Positions 28,104 to 36,247 of a stretch of DNA of 64,000 nucleotides are shown in pieces. Location of the stretch: the NCBI RefSeq assembly GCF_023184515.1, contig NZ_JAAHBP010000005.1:124001-188000 (forward strand). Reading direction: 5' to 3'. Within the stretch, counting starts at the first letter, position 1. Each line of letters starts with the position of its first letter. This DNA comes from Streptomyces sp. D2-8 (lineage in GTDB: Bacteria; Actinomycetota; Actinomycetes; Streptomycetales; Streptomycetaceae). The translations under genes and the position numbers were made by a program. The notes beneath the pieces are model-generated. The model made no database searches and had not been told where the DNA came from. It saw only the letters and a program-made list of their open reading frames with translations.

Positions 28104-29729
28104 ATGGACGCTCCGACCACCACGTCGGCCGACAACGGCACTTCTGGCGGCGGGGGCGGCTGGTTCACACCCCGCAAGAACCCGACGACGACGCGGGACA
28201 GCGACGCCAGGACGCCGGACGGCGACGCCAGGACGGCAGAAGGCCGTCGACCGGCGGCGATACGCCCGGTGGGCAGGCCCGGGGCAGCCCCGGAAGCACC
28301 GGCGGACGACCCATCCGCGCCGCCCACCGCCACACCCGGCCGCCCGAGCAACAGTGGGCCGGACCAAAGGCGTGAATCCCCGGACGTGATGCCCACGCCC
28401 GCCGCTGCGGCCGCACGGCACGCTCCGTCCCCCACCGCGGTTCCGAGCCTGGCCACCGCCTCGTCGCCGGGTCCGGTACCGACGGCGCTCACCCCGGCAC
28501 CCTTCGCCTCCACCATGGCTCCGCCCCCGGCTGCCGCCGAGCAGCGTGTTCCCGAACAACGGCACGCACCGGTATCGCTCTCAGGAGAGGCCGCCATCGC
28601 CCCGGCCGAAACGGGGTCTCCGGACGCCCTCCTCATCCGCCGCGCCATGGCCGAGGTCGCCCCGGTCTCCGACAAGGTCACGTCGTACTTCTACGCCCTG
28701 CTCTTCGTCCGCTACCCCGACCTGCGGTCGCTGTTCCCGGCGGCGATGGACACCCAGCGGGACCGGCTGCTCAGGGCGCTGCTCACGGCCGCCGAGCACA
28801 TCGACAACAAGGATGTCCTCGTCGACTACCTGCAGAACCTCGGCCGGGGCCACCGGAAGTACGGGACGCGGGCCGAGCACTACCCGGCCGTCGGAGAGTG
28901 CCTCATCGGCGCGCTGAGCAAGTATGCCGCCGGGGTCTGGAGCGCGGAGATGGAGGCGGCCTGGGTCCGGGCCTACACCACGATCTCCCAGGTCATGATC
29001 GACGCGGCGGCCGCGGACGAACTGCGCGCCCCGGCCTGGTGGTACGCCGAGATCGTCACGCACGACCTGAGAACCCCGGACGTCGCCGTCGTCACCGTCC
29101 GCCCCGACCAGCCGTACCCCTTCCTCGCCGGGCAGTACACGAGCCTGGAGACGCCCTGGTGGCCCCGGATCTGGCGGCACTACTCCTTCGCCTCGGCGCC
29201 CCGCTCCGACGGTCTGCTGTCGTTCCACGTGAAGGCCGTCCCGGCGGGCTGGGTGTCCAACGCCCTGGTGCACCGTGCCCGCCCCGGCGACATCATCCGG
29301 CTCGGCCCGCCGGCGGGTTCCATGACCGTGGACCACACCACCGACAGCGGTCTGCTCTGCCTGGGCGGCGGCACGGGCATAGCGCCCATCAAGGCCCTGG
29401 TCGAGGACGTCGCCGAGCACGGGGACCGCCGGTCGGTCGAGGTCTTCTACGGTGCCCGCACCGACCATGACCTGTACGACATCGACACCATGCTCCGTCT
29501 CCAGCAGACCCACCCGTGGCTCTCGGTCCGGGCGATCATCGACCAGCAGGCGCACCAGCAGCTGCCGGACGCGATACGCGCCTACGGGCCGTGGAACGAG
29601 TTCGACGCCTACCTCTCGGGCCCGCCCGGGATGATCCGGAGTGGTGTGGACGCCCTGAGGGACAGCGGCATTCCGTCGGACCGCATACGGCACGACTCCG
29701 TCGAGGAACTGGTCGCGGCCGGAAACTGA
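28104..29729 (+). CDS. Flavohemoprotein-like globin/FAD/NAD reductase with long disordered N terminus
   Basis: 541 residues from ATG at 28104 (GAGGCGAGG upstream). The first ~165 residues are Pro/Ala/Ser/Thr-rich low complexity, beginning MDAPTTTSADNG. The globin domain follows (about 170-310), with the proximal-His region LGRGHRKYGTRAEHYPAVG. The FAD domain has RHYSFASAPR, and the NAD domain has LCLGGGTGIAPIKAL and YLSGPPGMIRSGVDAL. The family oxidises nitric oxide to nitrate with NAD(P)H and oxygen. The extension makes it longer than the usual ~400-residue Hmp. Its role is unknown, possibly a linker or a membrane or partner contact. Confidence 0.88.
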   Translation: MDAPTTTSADNGTSGGGGGWFTPRKNPTTTRDSDARTPDGDARTAEGRRPAAIRPVGRPGAAPEAPADDPSAPPTATPGRPSNSGPDQRRESPDVMPTPAAAAARHAPSPTAVPSLATASSPGPVPTALTPAPFASTMAPPPAAAEQRVPEQRHAPVSLSGEAAIAPAETGSPDALLIRRAMAEVAPVSDKVTSYFYALLFVRYPDLRSLFPAAMDTQRDRLLRALLTAAEHIDNKDVLVDYLQNLGRGHRKYGTRAEHYPAVGECLIGALSKYAAGVWSAEMEAAWVRAYTTISQVMIDAAAADELRAPAWWYAEIVTHDLRTPDVAVVTVRPDQPYPFLAGQYTSLETPWWPRIWRHYSFASAPRSDGLLSFHVKAVPAGWVSNALVHRARPGDIIRLGPPAGSMTVDHTTDSGLLCLGGGTGIAPIKALVEDVAEHGDRRSVEVFYGARTDHDLYDIDTMLRLQQTHPWLSVRAIIDQQAHQQLPDAIRAYGPWNEFDAYLSGPPGMIRSGVDALRDSGIPSDRIRHDSVEELVAAGN

Positions 29730-29738
29730 TCAGGCGGC

Positions 29739-30221
29739 TCAGCCCAGGTCGGGCGCGTGCATGGCGAGTACACCCTCGATGTTGCCGTCCAGGTAGTGCC
29801 GCAGCGACAGCGGCACGAGGTGGACGGAGGCGATCCCGACCCGGGTGAAGGGCACGCGCACGATCTCGTACTCGCCGATCGGCTCCTCCACCTCGGGACC
29901 GTGCCGGAGCGAGGGGTCCATGGACTCCAGGCGGCAGACGAAGAAGTGCTGCACCTTCACGCCTGTCGCGCCGCCGTCCTCCCCGATGTGCTCCATGGTG
30001 TCCACGAAGCAGGGCACCACATCGCTGATCTTCGCGCCGAGTTCCTCGTACACCTCACGGTGCAGGGCGTCGACGACGGTGGAGTCGCTGGGCTCGACCC
30101 CGCCGCCGGGGGTGAGCCAGTAGGGATCCATGCCCGGCTTGGTGCGCTTGATCAGGATCAGGTCGGCACCGTCCAGCAGAACGGCGCGGGCGGTGCGCTT
30201 GACCACGGGTCGGACGGTCAT
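29739..30221 (-). CDS. NUDIX hydrolase
   Basis: 160 residues from ATG at 30221 (MTVRPVVKRTARAVLLDG). The Nudix box reads GGGVEPSDSTVVDALHREVY then EELGAKI; REVYEELG is conserved, but the first glutamate of the box is replaced by serine. It probably hydrolyses a nucleoside-diphosphate-linked substrate or capped nucleotide. The 3' end abuts the convergent flavohemoprotein-like gene, nine bases away. Confidence 0.88.
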   Translation of the reverse strand: MTVRPVVKRTARAVLLDGADLILIKRTKPGMDPYWLTPGGGVEPSDSTVVDALHREVYEELGAKISDVVPCFVDTMEHIGEDGGATGVKVQHFFVCRLESMDPSLRHGPEVEEPIGEYEIVRVPFTRVGIASVHLVPLSLRHYLDGNIEGVLAMHAPDLG

Positions 30222-30242
30222 GTGTGAAATGTGGCCCGGCTG

Positions 30243-30256
30243 GTTCCACGTGAAAC
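30243..30256. other. Degenerate parS (one mismatch)
   Basis: GTTCCACGTGAAAC differs from the consensus at one position of the left half. It lies just upstream of the NUDIX start. Weaker ParB binding is expected. Confidence 0.55.
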
Positions 30257-30377
30257 ATCGCGAGACGTCACCGGCCGAGCTCTCAGAGTGAAGCCCTGTC
30301 CCGAGCGCCCCGGCACCCCCCTCAGGGCGCCCCCTGGAACGGCCGTCACCGCAGCCCGGCACGCGACCCGGTGGGCC

Positions 30378-31292
30378 TCAGCACCAGTCGGCCGAGGCCT
30401 GCTGCAACCACTCGTGAGCCCGCGCGATATGGGGCATCGCGAGCGTCCCGGTGCGGACCACCAGGAAGTACGTCCGCAGCGGCGGCACCGCCGGTTCGTG
30501 CAGGGCGACGACATCGCCCCGCTCCAGCGACGCAGCACACAGATAGCGGGGCAGCACGGCCAGGCCGGCGCCCGCGACGGCGCAGGCCAGGACCGCACGC
30601 AGGTCGGGGACGATCACGGTGCCCGGGGCGGTCGGGTGCGAGTCGAACACGGAGGCCCAATAGCGGGAGACGAAGGGCAGCGACTCGTGCACCTCCACCA
30701 CGGGCACCTTCTCGAGGGCTGGTTCCGGCTTGCGGTCCGGCTGCTCTGTGCCGATCTGCTCGGCCCAGCGCGGAGCGGCGACCAGGACGTGCTCCTCGTC
30801 GCAGAGCGCAGTCGCCGTGAGCAGGGCCCCGCGCGGCTGGGCCGTGCTGATGGCCAGATCATGATGCCCGGCGGAAAGCCCTTCCAGCGTTTCCTCGGCG
30901 TTCCCGAAAGAGGCACGCAAGGCGAAGCCCTGCCCGTCCTCGCCGGTCAGCTCGGTGAGGGCGGGCAGGGCTCGTTCGGCGGTGAACTCCGGAGGACCTG
31001 CGAGGTGCAGCGTCCGTAAGCAGGAGTCCTCGTCGAGGCCGGTCTCGGTGATCTCCACCAAGGCGTCGAGATGAGGCGCGGCCTTGTGGGCGAGTTCATC
31101 ACCGATGCTCGTCGGGGTCACACCGCGGGCCTGCCGCAGGAACAGGGGGCGGCCCAGCTGCCGTTCCAGCGTCCGTATCTGCGAGGTGACAGCAGGCTGG
31201 GAGAGACCGAGCAGGGCGGCAGCGCGGGTGAAGGAGCCGGCCCGGTGCACGGTCACGAAGGTCCGCAGCAAGGCCAGATCCACCGCACACAC
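30378..31292 (-). CDS. LysR-family transcriptional regulator
   Basis: 304 residues from GTG; GTG at 31283 is an alternative. The N-terminal winged helix is LALLRTFVTVHRAGSFTRAA, ALLGLSQPAVTSQIRTLERQ, then LGRPLFLRQARGVTPTSIGD. The C-terminal periplasmic-binding-like effector domain includes LHLAGPPEFTAERALPALTEL. Function unassigned. The gene upstream in the chromosome is on the same strand, so the usual divergent LysR target is absent. An AT-rich dyad upstream may be its own operator. Confidence 0.92.
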   Translation of the reverse strand: MCAVDLALLRTFVTVHRAGSFTRAAALLGLSQPAVTSQIRTLERQLGRPLFLRQARGVTPTSIGDELAHKAAPHLDALVEITETGLDEDSCLRTLHLAGPPEFTAERALPALTELTGEDGQGFALRASFGNAEETLEGLSAGHHDLAISTAQPRGALLTATALCDEEHVLVAAPRWAEQIGTEQPDRKPEPALEKVPVVEVHESLPFVSRYWASVFDSHPTAPGTVIVPDLRAVLACAVAGAGLAVLPRYLCAASLERGDVVALHEPAVPPLRTYFLVVRTGTLAMPHIARAHEWLQQASADWC

Positions 31293-31330
31293 TCCCCTCG
31301 TCGGCCCCCGCTGCCCCCGGCCGTGCCCAA

Positions 31331-31348
31331 CTATAAATAAGTCGATAG
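31331..31348. promoter_or_regulatory. AT-rich dyad upstream of the LysR gene
   Basis: CTATAAATAAGTCGATAG has CTAT/ATAG ends and is notably AT-rich for this genome. It lies 39 bases before the LysR start codon, a plausible promoter or autoregulatory site. Confidence 0.4.
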
Positions 31349-31427
31349 GTCTCTGTCGCTACCGTGATTGGACACTGACAGAGAGTCAACTAGCCTTGGT
31401 CGCGCGGTTCTTGCGCGCGGAACCGGG

Positions 31428-31466
31428 GGACGGTCCGAGCCACGAGGGGGGAGGCTCGGACCGTCC
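31428..31466. terminator. Terminator hairpin
   Basis: 14-bp stem GGACGGTCCGAGCC / GGCTCGGACCGTCC with an 11-base loop, 12 bases beyond the stop codon of the PLP-enzyme gene. Confidence 0.8.
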
Positions 31467-31477
31467 GTGGGGGACGG

Positions 31478-32830
31478 TCAGGCTGCCGACGCGTCCAGCG
31501 CACGCAGCACATCCGCCACCAGGTCCTCGGGATCCTCGGCACCGACCGACAGCCGGATGAAGCCCTCCGGCACCGCGTCCCCACCCCAGCGCCCACGCCG
31601 TTCGGCTGTGGACCGCACCCCGCCGAAGCTCGTCGCGTCGTCCACGAGCCGCAGCGCGTCGAGGAAACGGTCGGCACGCGCGCGTGTGGGCAGCGTGAAC
31701 GACACCACGCACCCGAAGCGCCGCATCTGCCGCGCGGCGATCTCGTGCGAGGGGTCGTCGGGGAGTCCCGGGTAGCGCAGCCCCGTCACCTCGGGCCGCT
31801 CGCGCAGCGCCTCGGCGACCGCCAGGGCCGTCGCGCTCTGCCGGTCGACCCGCATCTGGAGCGTCGCGATCGAACGGTGGGCGAGCCAGGCCTCCATGGG
31901 CCCGGGAATCGCACCCACGATCTTGCGCCAGCGGCGTACGGCTGCCATGGCCTCGGCGTCCCGGCCGACGACGTAGCCCAGGAGGACGTCGCCGTGGCCG
32001 GTGAGCTGCTTGGTGCCGCTGGCCACCGCGAAGTCGGCGCCGAGGTCAAGCGGACGCTGGCCGAGCGGTGTCGCAAGGGTGTTGTCGACTGCCACCAGGG
32101 CGCCACGCGCGTGGGCCGCCTCGGCGAGCCGCCCGATGTCGCACACGTCGAGCCCGGGGTTCGACGGGGTCTCGATCCACAGCAGCCTCGCGCCGTCGAG
32201 GACGTCGAGCTGGGCGTCGCCGCCCGTCGGCGCGGTGCGCACCTCGACGCCGTACGCCTCCAGCTGGGCGCGGACCAGCGGCAGCGCTTGGTAGCCGTCG
32301 TCGGGCAGGACGCACACGTCGCCGGTGCGCAGCTCGGAGAAGAGCACCGCCGAGATCGCGGCCATGCCCGAGGCGAAGACGAGCGTCTCGGCACCACCCT
32401 GGCCGGGCGCCTCCAGCTCGCCGACGGCGCGTTCCAGCAGCGTCCAGGTCGGGTTCTCGTCGCGGCCGTAGGTGTAGGGGCCGGTGGGGTCGCCGGGCAG
32501 GTGAAAGTGGGCGGCGAACACGGGGCCGGGCAGGGTGGGCTCGTGCTTGACCGGCTCGGGCAGCCCGGCCCGCACTGCGCGCGTGCCGTCACCGGCGCTC
32601 GCGGTCGCCTGTCCCGCGACGCCCGTCACCTCGTCTGCGGCACTCGTCACCTTGTCCACGGCGTCCGTCACTTCGTCCACGGCACCCGCCACCCGGCCCG
32701 CCGCACCCGTCACCCGGCCCGCCGCACCCGTCACCCGGCTCGCGGCATCCTTCATCCGGTCCGTGTCGACCGTCGTCCGGGCCGCGTCGCCCGTCGCTCC
32801 GCCCGCGTCACCCGTCGCGGAATCGCTCAT
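31478..32830 (-). CDS. Cystathionine gamma-lyase/synthase-type PLP enzyme with repeat-built N terminus
   Basis: 450 residues. From about residue 80 it is a Cys/Met-metabolism PLP enzyme: FHLPGDPTGPYTYGRDENPT, LVFASGMAAISAVLF, WIETPSNPGLDVCDIG, VAVDNTLATPL and the lysine loop SGTKQLTGHGDVLLG. It would act in cysteine/methionine interconversion. The first ~75 residues are a run of Ala/Val/Thr/Asp-rich heptads such as VTGAAGR and VTDAVDK, encoded by a 21-bp minisatellite. The start ATG overlaps the ptpA stop (ATGA), indicating translational coupling and supporting the long N terminus. Confidence 0.85.
   Translation of the reverse strand: MSDSATGDAGGATGDAARTTVDTDRMKDAASRVTGAAGRVTGAAGRVAGAVDEVTDAVDKVTSAADEVTGVAGQATASAGDGTRAVRAGLPEPVKHEPTLPGPVFAAHFHLPGDPTGPYTYGRDENPTWTLLERAVGELEAPGQGGAETLVFASGMAAISAVLFSELRTGDVCVLPDDGYQALPLVRAQLEAYGVEVRTAPTGGDAQLDVLDGARLLWIETPSNPGLDVCDIGRLAEAAHARGALVAVDNTLATPLGQRPLDLGADFAVASGTKQLTGHGDVLLGYVVGRDAEAMAAVRRWRKIVGAIPGPMEAWLAHRSIATLQMRVDRQSATALAVAEALRERPEVTGLRYPGLPDDPSHEIAARQMRRFGCVVSFTLPTRARADRFLDALRLVDDATSFGGVRSTAERRGRWGGDAVPEGFIRLSVGAEDPEDLVADVLRALDASAA
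32619..32828. repeat. 21-bp minisatellite inside the PLP-enzyme gene
   Basis: About nine diverged tandem units of 21 bases, for example GCACCCGTCACCCGGCCCGCC at 32703-32723 minus its last base is nearly repeated at 32724. Phase is kept throughout, so each unit encodes seven residues of the N-terminal extension. Confidence 0.8.
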
Positions 32831-33318
32831 GCCGCCCGTCCCTCCACGTCCTTGCGCACTGCGGCGAGCAAACCGGTGCTCGCCGCCTCCACCATCTCAA
32901 GGCATTCCTCGAAGCCGTCCGTGCCCCCGTAATAGGGGTCCGGTACGTCGAGGTCGTCGCCGGCGGCAGCGTCGTACGAGCGAAGCAGCCGTACCTTTTC
33001 CGCGTCCTGTGTCGTGGGCGCGAGGCGCCGCAGGGCCCCGAGGTGGCCGGAGTCGAGGGCGATCACCAGGTCGAGGCGGGAGAACCAGGACGACTGGAAC
33101 TGCCGGGCCGTGTGGCCGCCGGCGTAGCCGTTGTCCTCCAGGACGGCCACCGTGCGCGGGTCGGCGCCGTCTCCCTCGTGCCAGCCCCCCGTTCCGGCGC
33201 TGTCGACCTCCACCAGCCCGTCGAGGCCGGCCTCCGCCACCCGCGCGCGGAAGACGATCTCGGCCATCGGGGAACGGCAGATGTTGCCCGTGCAGACGAA
33301 GCAGACCCGGTACGTCAT
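32827..33318 (-). CDS. ptpA: Low-molecular-weight protein-tyrosine phosphatase
   Basis: 163 residues. The P-loop CTGNICRS (CX5R) is at residues 9-16 in MTYRVCFVCTGNICRSPMAE. The general-acid loop is DVPDPYYGGTDGFEECLEMV, with Asp before Pro. The family removes phosphate from tyrosine; S. coelicolor PtpA is linked to pigmented antibiotic production. It overlaps the downstream PLP-enzyme gene by four bases and follows a small membrane gene by six bases, so it is probably an operon member. Confidence 0.93.
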   Translation of the reverse strand: MTYRVCFVCTGNICRSPMAEIVFRARVAEAGLDGLVEVDSAGTGGWHEGDGADPRTVAVLEDNGYAGGHTARQFQSSWFSRLDLVIALDSGHLGALRRLAPTTQDAEKVRLLRSYDAAAGDDLDVPDPYYGGTDGFEECLEMVEAASTGLLAAVRKDVEGRAA

Positions 33319-33324
33319 GTCAGC

Positions 33325-33702
33325 TCAGTCCCCGTCGGGCAGGACGACGTGCAGCGCCCAGGAGACGACCGAGATGATCAGGCCGCCCAGGACGGCCGTC
33401 CAGAAGCCCTCCACGTGGAAGCTCAGGTCGAGCGTGTCCGCCAGCCACGAGGTGAGCAGCAGCATCAGCGCGTTGACGACCAGCGTGAACAGGCCGAGCG
33501 TCAATATCAGCAGCGGCAGGCTGAGGAGCTTGACAAGCGGCTTGACCAGGAAGTTCACCAGGCCGAAGAGCAGCGCCACGATGATCAGGGTGCCGGCCTG
33601 CTTGCCCGTGCTGTCACCGGTCAGAGTGATCTTGTCGAGGAGCCATACGGCGACCGCGAGGGCACCCGCGTTGGCGATCGTCTTGACTACGAAATTCTTC
33701 AT
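33325..33702 (-). CDS. Phage holin family 4-like small membrane protein
   Basis: 125 residues from ATG at 33702 (MKNFVVKTIANAGALAVAVW). Four hydrophobic segments with the typical LLFGLVNFLVKPLVKLLSLP then LTLGLFTLVVNALMLLL match the conserved bacterial family annotated as phage holin family protein, found widely outside prophages. No lysis role is implied. It lies six bases upstream of ptpA. Confidence 0.85.
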   Translation of the reverse strand: MKNFVVKTIANAGALAVAVWLLDKITLTGDSTGKQAGTLIIVALLFGLVNFLVKPLVKLLSLPLLILTLGLFTLVVNALMLLLTSWLADTLDLSFHVEGFWTAVLGGLIISVVSWALHVVLPDGD

Positions 33703-33762
33703 GTGTCTGATCGTGGCAGACCTGATCGGACGCGGGCACAAGAGGCAGGGGCGGACAAGGCG

Positions 33763-34080
33763 ATGAAGGCATTCCGGCTGGATGAACTGGAGGCGGAGCG
33801 CGCCGCCAACGAGGGCGCCTACCTGCAGTTTCTGCGGGAGCAGAACATGTCGGTCGGTTTGTACGCCCTCGAGGCGGGCGAGCAGGATCCTCAGAAACCG
33901 CACAATCAGGACGAGGTCTACTTCATTGTGAGCGGCCGTGCCGCGATCACCGTCGGCCTGGAGACGACCCAGGTGGCGCGCGGCAGCGTGATCTACGTGC
34001 CGGCGGGCGTCGCGCACAAGTTCCACCACATCACCGAGGACCTGAGGGTGCTGGTGGTCTTCTCTCCGCCCGAGAGGTGA
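33763..34080 (+). CDS. Cupin-domain protein
   Basis: 105 residues from ATG at 33763. The cupin motif 1 is PHNQDEVYFIVSGRAAITVG, and motif 2 is GSVIYVPAGVAHKFHHI, so metal-binding His/Glu are present. A compact single cupin; ligand or reaction unknown. Divergent from the holin-like gene by 60 bases. Confidence 0.88.
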   Translation: MKAFRLDELEAERAANEGAYLQFLREQNMSVGLYALEAGEQDPQKPHNQDEVYFIVSGRAAITVGLETTQVARGSVIYVPAGVAHKFHHITEDLRVLVVFSPPER

Positions 34081-34244
34081 CGGACCGCCTCGGGGTTCCC
34101 TAGGGGATCGGTCAGGGGAGGACAAGGGATGCCGGCCCCCCGTTCGCCCCCTGCCGGACCTAGCATCGAGTGCAGGACATCAGAGATCCGGACGGACCGA
34201 CAGGACCCGGCACTCGAACGGGCGGAGAGGTAAGGACGAGGGCG

Positions 34245-34457
34245 ATGCGAGAGATCTTCACGGGACTGCCGTGGTGGGTGAAGTGGATCGCGGTGCCGGT
34301 CATCGCCCTGGTCGTGTTCGGCGGGCTGATCGCCAGTGTGGTCGGTTTCGTCATCGGACTGCTCTTCAAGGTGCTGGTCTTCGTGGCACTGGTCGGCGGA
34401 CTGGTCTACGTCGTACGGAAGTTCACGTCGAGCTCCTCGTCGCGCAGCGACTGGTGA
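34245..34457 (+). CDS. DUF5326-type small membrane protein
   Basis: 70 residues from ATG at 34245 (GGACGAGGG upstream). It starts MREIFTGLPWWVKWIAVPVI, and two membrane helices fill most of it. The short tail KFTSSSSSRSDW is hydrophilic. Conserved in Streptomyces, just upstream of ssgR. Function unknown. Confidence 0.8.
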   Translation: MREIFTGLPWWVKWIAVPVIALVVFGGLIASVVGFVIGLLFKVLVFVALVGGLVYVVRKFTSSSSSRSDW

Positions 34458-34617
34458 GACCTGTGGGAAACCGGTGGGGGTAGCGGGAAACGCTCGGAAT
34501 CACCGGTTCCCTCGGGCGGGGGAAGTTTCCCGGCGGGGCCGCCTGCGTGCGGTGGCAGGCGAATAGAGTCCGGAACTCGACGCGGGGACTTCCCCGTGAG
34601 CGGCATTCACCCCACCC

Positions 34618-35511
34618 GTGTGTCTCCGCACGGTCTGCCCCCTCGCGCTTCGGGAGAGCCCCTTGTCCCCGGCTGACACCGCACCCGTCCAGCTCCACTC
34701 CGTCCCCGCGCAACCCCGCTCGGCGGCACCCTCCGGGCCACCGCGCCCCTCCACACTCCCGCCTCCACCGACCCTCATCGGTTCCGTGCAGCGCGCGATG
34801 CGCCTGCTGGAGACCGTCGCCGCGCACGAGTACGGCTCCCCCGCCAAACAACTGGCCCGTGAGACCGGGCTGGCGCTGCCCACGACGTACCACCTGCTGC
34901 GCACGCTCGTGCACGAGGGCTATCTGCGCCGGGACAAGGGCCTGTTCTTCCTCGGTGAGGCGGCAGAGCGCCTGAGCAGCAGCGGGGCGCGGCAGAAACG
35001 TCGCAGCACGGTCGTCGACGCGCTCGCGCACTGGCGGGACGTTCTGGGCGTGCCCGTGTACTACGCGGTGTACCGCGAGGGCGAGATCGAGGTCATGTGC
35101 GTCTCCGACACCCCCGGCAATCCGGCGGTCGAGGAGTGGGCCGACTTCCGGGAGACCGGGCACGCGCACGCCGTCGGGCAGTGCCTGCTGTCCCAGTTGG
35201 ACGAGGAAGCACGCCGTGACCACCTCGACCGCTACCCGGTGCAGCCCCTCACGCCGTACACGGTGCGCGACAACCACAGCCTGATGAGGCGTCTGGACCG
35301 GATCCGGCGGATGGAACCGGTGACCGAACGCCAGGAGTACGCCCTGGGTGCGGTCTGCGCCGCGATTCCGCTCACCCTCGGCGCCACGGCCGCGACGATG
35401 GCCATCTCCCTGCCCGCACACCAGGCCGACCGGCTGCTGCCCGCGGCCCGGCAGTTGCAGGCCGAGATCGGGCGCATGCTCGGCTCGCTCGCCCTCTCTA
35501 TCAGTATGTGA
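34618..35511 (+). CDS. ssgR: SsgR, IclR-type activator of ssgA
   Basis: IclR-family protein of up to 297 residues. The winged helix is SVQRAMRLLETVAAHEYGSP, with the recognition region PTTYHLLRTLVHEGYL. The effector domain spans about residues 115-290. The position immediately upstream of ssgA identifies it as SsgR, the developmental activator of ssgA in Streptomyces. Start uncertain: GTG at 34618, TTG at 34663 with GGGAGAG upstream, or an internal GTG at 34786 that gives 241 residues. The first ~55 residues of the long form are Pro/Ser-rich. Confidence 0.92.
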   Translation: MCLRTVCPLALRESPLSPADTAPVQLHSVPAQPRSAAPSGPPRPSTLPPPPTLIGSVQRAMRLLETVAAHEYGSPAKQLARETGLALPTTYHLLRTLVHEGYLRRDKGLFFLGEAAERLSSSGARQKRRSTVVDALAHWRDVLGVPVYYAVYREGEIEVMCVSDTPGNPAVEEWADFRETGHAHAVGQCLLSQLDEEARRDHLDRYPVQPLTPYTVRDNHSLMRRLDRIRRMEPVTERQEYALGAVCAAIPLTLGATAATMAISLPAHQADRLLPAARQLQAEIGRMLGSLALSISM

Positions 35512-35609
35512 AAACTCACTCCTTGTGATCTGCTGTGTACGTTCAGCAAGATTCCACTAAGTGTCAGAGGTTCGTTCCCGGCCAGTCACGGCGAATGACG
35601 GGGTTGTCG

Positions 35610-36044
35610 ATGCGCGAGTCCGTGCAAGCAGAGGTCATGATGAGCTTTCTCGTGTCCGAGGAGCTCTCCTTCCGCATTCCGGTGGAGCTGCGCTATGAGT
35701 CCAGTGATCCCTATGCCGTCCGGCTGACGTTCCACTTGCCCGGTGATGCCCCGGTGACGTGGGCTTTCGGGCGGGAGTTGCTGATCGACGGGGTCGGCCG
35801 GCCGTGCGGGGAGGGCGATGTGCGAGTCACGCCTGTCGACCCCGATGCGCTGGGCGAGGTGTTGATCCGGCTTCAGGTGGGCAGCGACCAGGCGTTGTTC
35901 CGGTCGTCGACGGCACCGCTCGTCGCTTTCCTGGACCGTACGGACAAGTTGGTGCCGCTGGGCCAGGAGGGCTCGCTCGCCGACTTCGACGCGCACCTCG
36001 ATGAGGCCCTGGACCGCATCCTCGCCGAGCAGGGCGCTGGTTGA
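35610..36044 (+). CDS. ssgA: SsgA, sporulation-specific cell division activator
   Basis: 144 residues from ATG at 35610 (MRESVQAEVMMSFLVSEELS). It is an SsgA-like protein throughout: IPVELRYESSDPYAVRLTF, HLPGDAPVTWAFGRELLIDG, then STAPLVAFLDRTDKLVPLGQ. In Streptomyces it recruits SsgB and so positions FtsZ at sporulation septa, and it affects hyphal branching. Expression depends on the upstream SsgR. Confidence 0.96.
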   Translation: MRESVQAEVMMSFLVSEELSFRIPVELRYESSDPYAVRLTFHLPGDAPVTWAFGRELLIDGVGRPCGEGDVRVTPVDPDALGEVLIRLQVGSDQALFRSSTAPLVAFLDRTDKLVPLGQEGSLADFDAHLDEALDRILAEQGAG

Positions 36045-36054
36045 GACATGGGCC

Positions 36055-36093
36055 CGGCGGCACGGTGGAGTAACGCTTCACCGGGTGCCGCCG
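36055..36093 (+). terminator. Terminator of ssgA
   Basis: CGGCGGCAC...GTGCCGCCG stem with an inner GGTGGA/TTCACC pairing, 11 bases after the ssgA stop. The 154 bases from there to the convergent YibE/F stop show nothing further. Confidence 0.7.
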
Positions 36094-36247
36094 AGCTGTG
36101 CAGGAACGCTTCTTCCTGCGATCTTCGTATGACCGGGCGATCTTCTTGCGGTCGGAGGCGGCCGAGGCCGGGGGCGAGGCGCTGGAGGCCGACGCGCCAG
36201 AGGCCGGGGTGCCCGAGGCTTTCAAGGGCCTCTCCGGCGCTGGGACG

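Noticed and set aside
29222..29235. parS-like GTTCCACGTGAAGG in the flavohemoprotein-like gene
   Set aside because: Three mismatches and inside a conserved coding segment.
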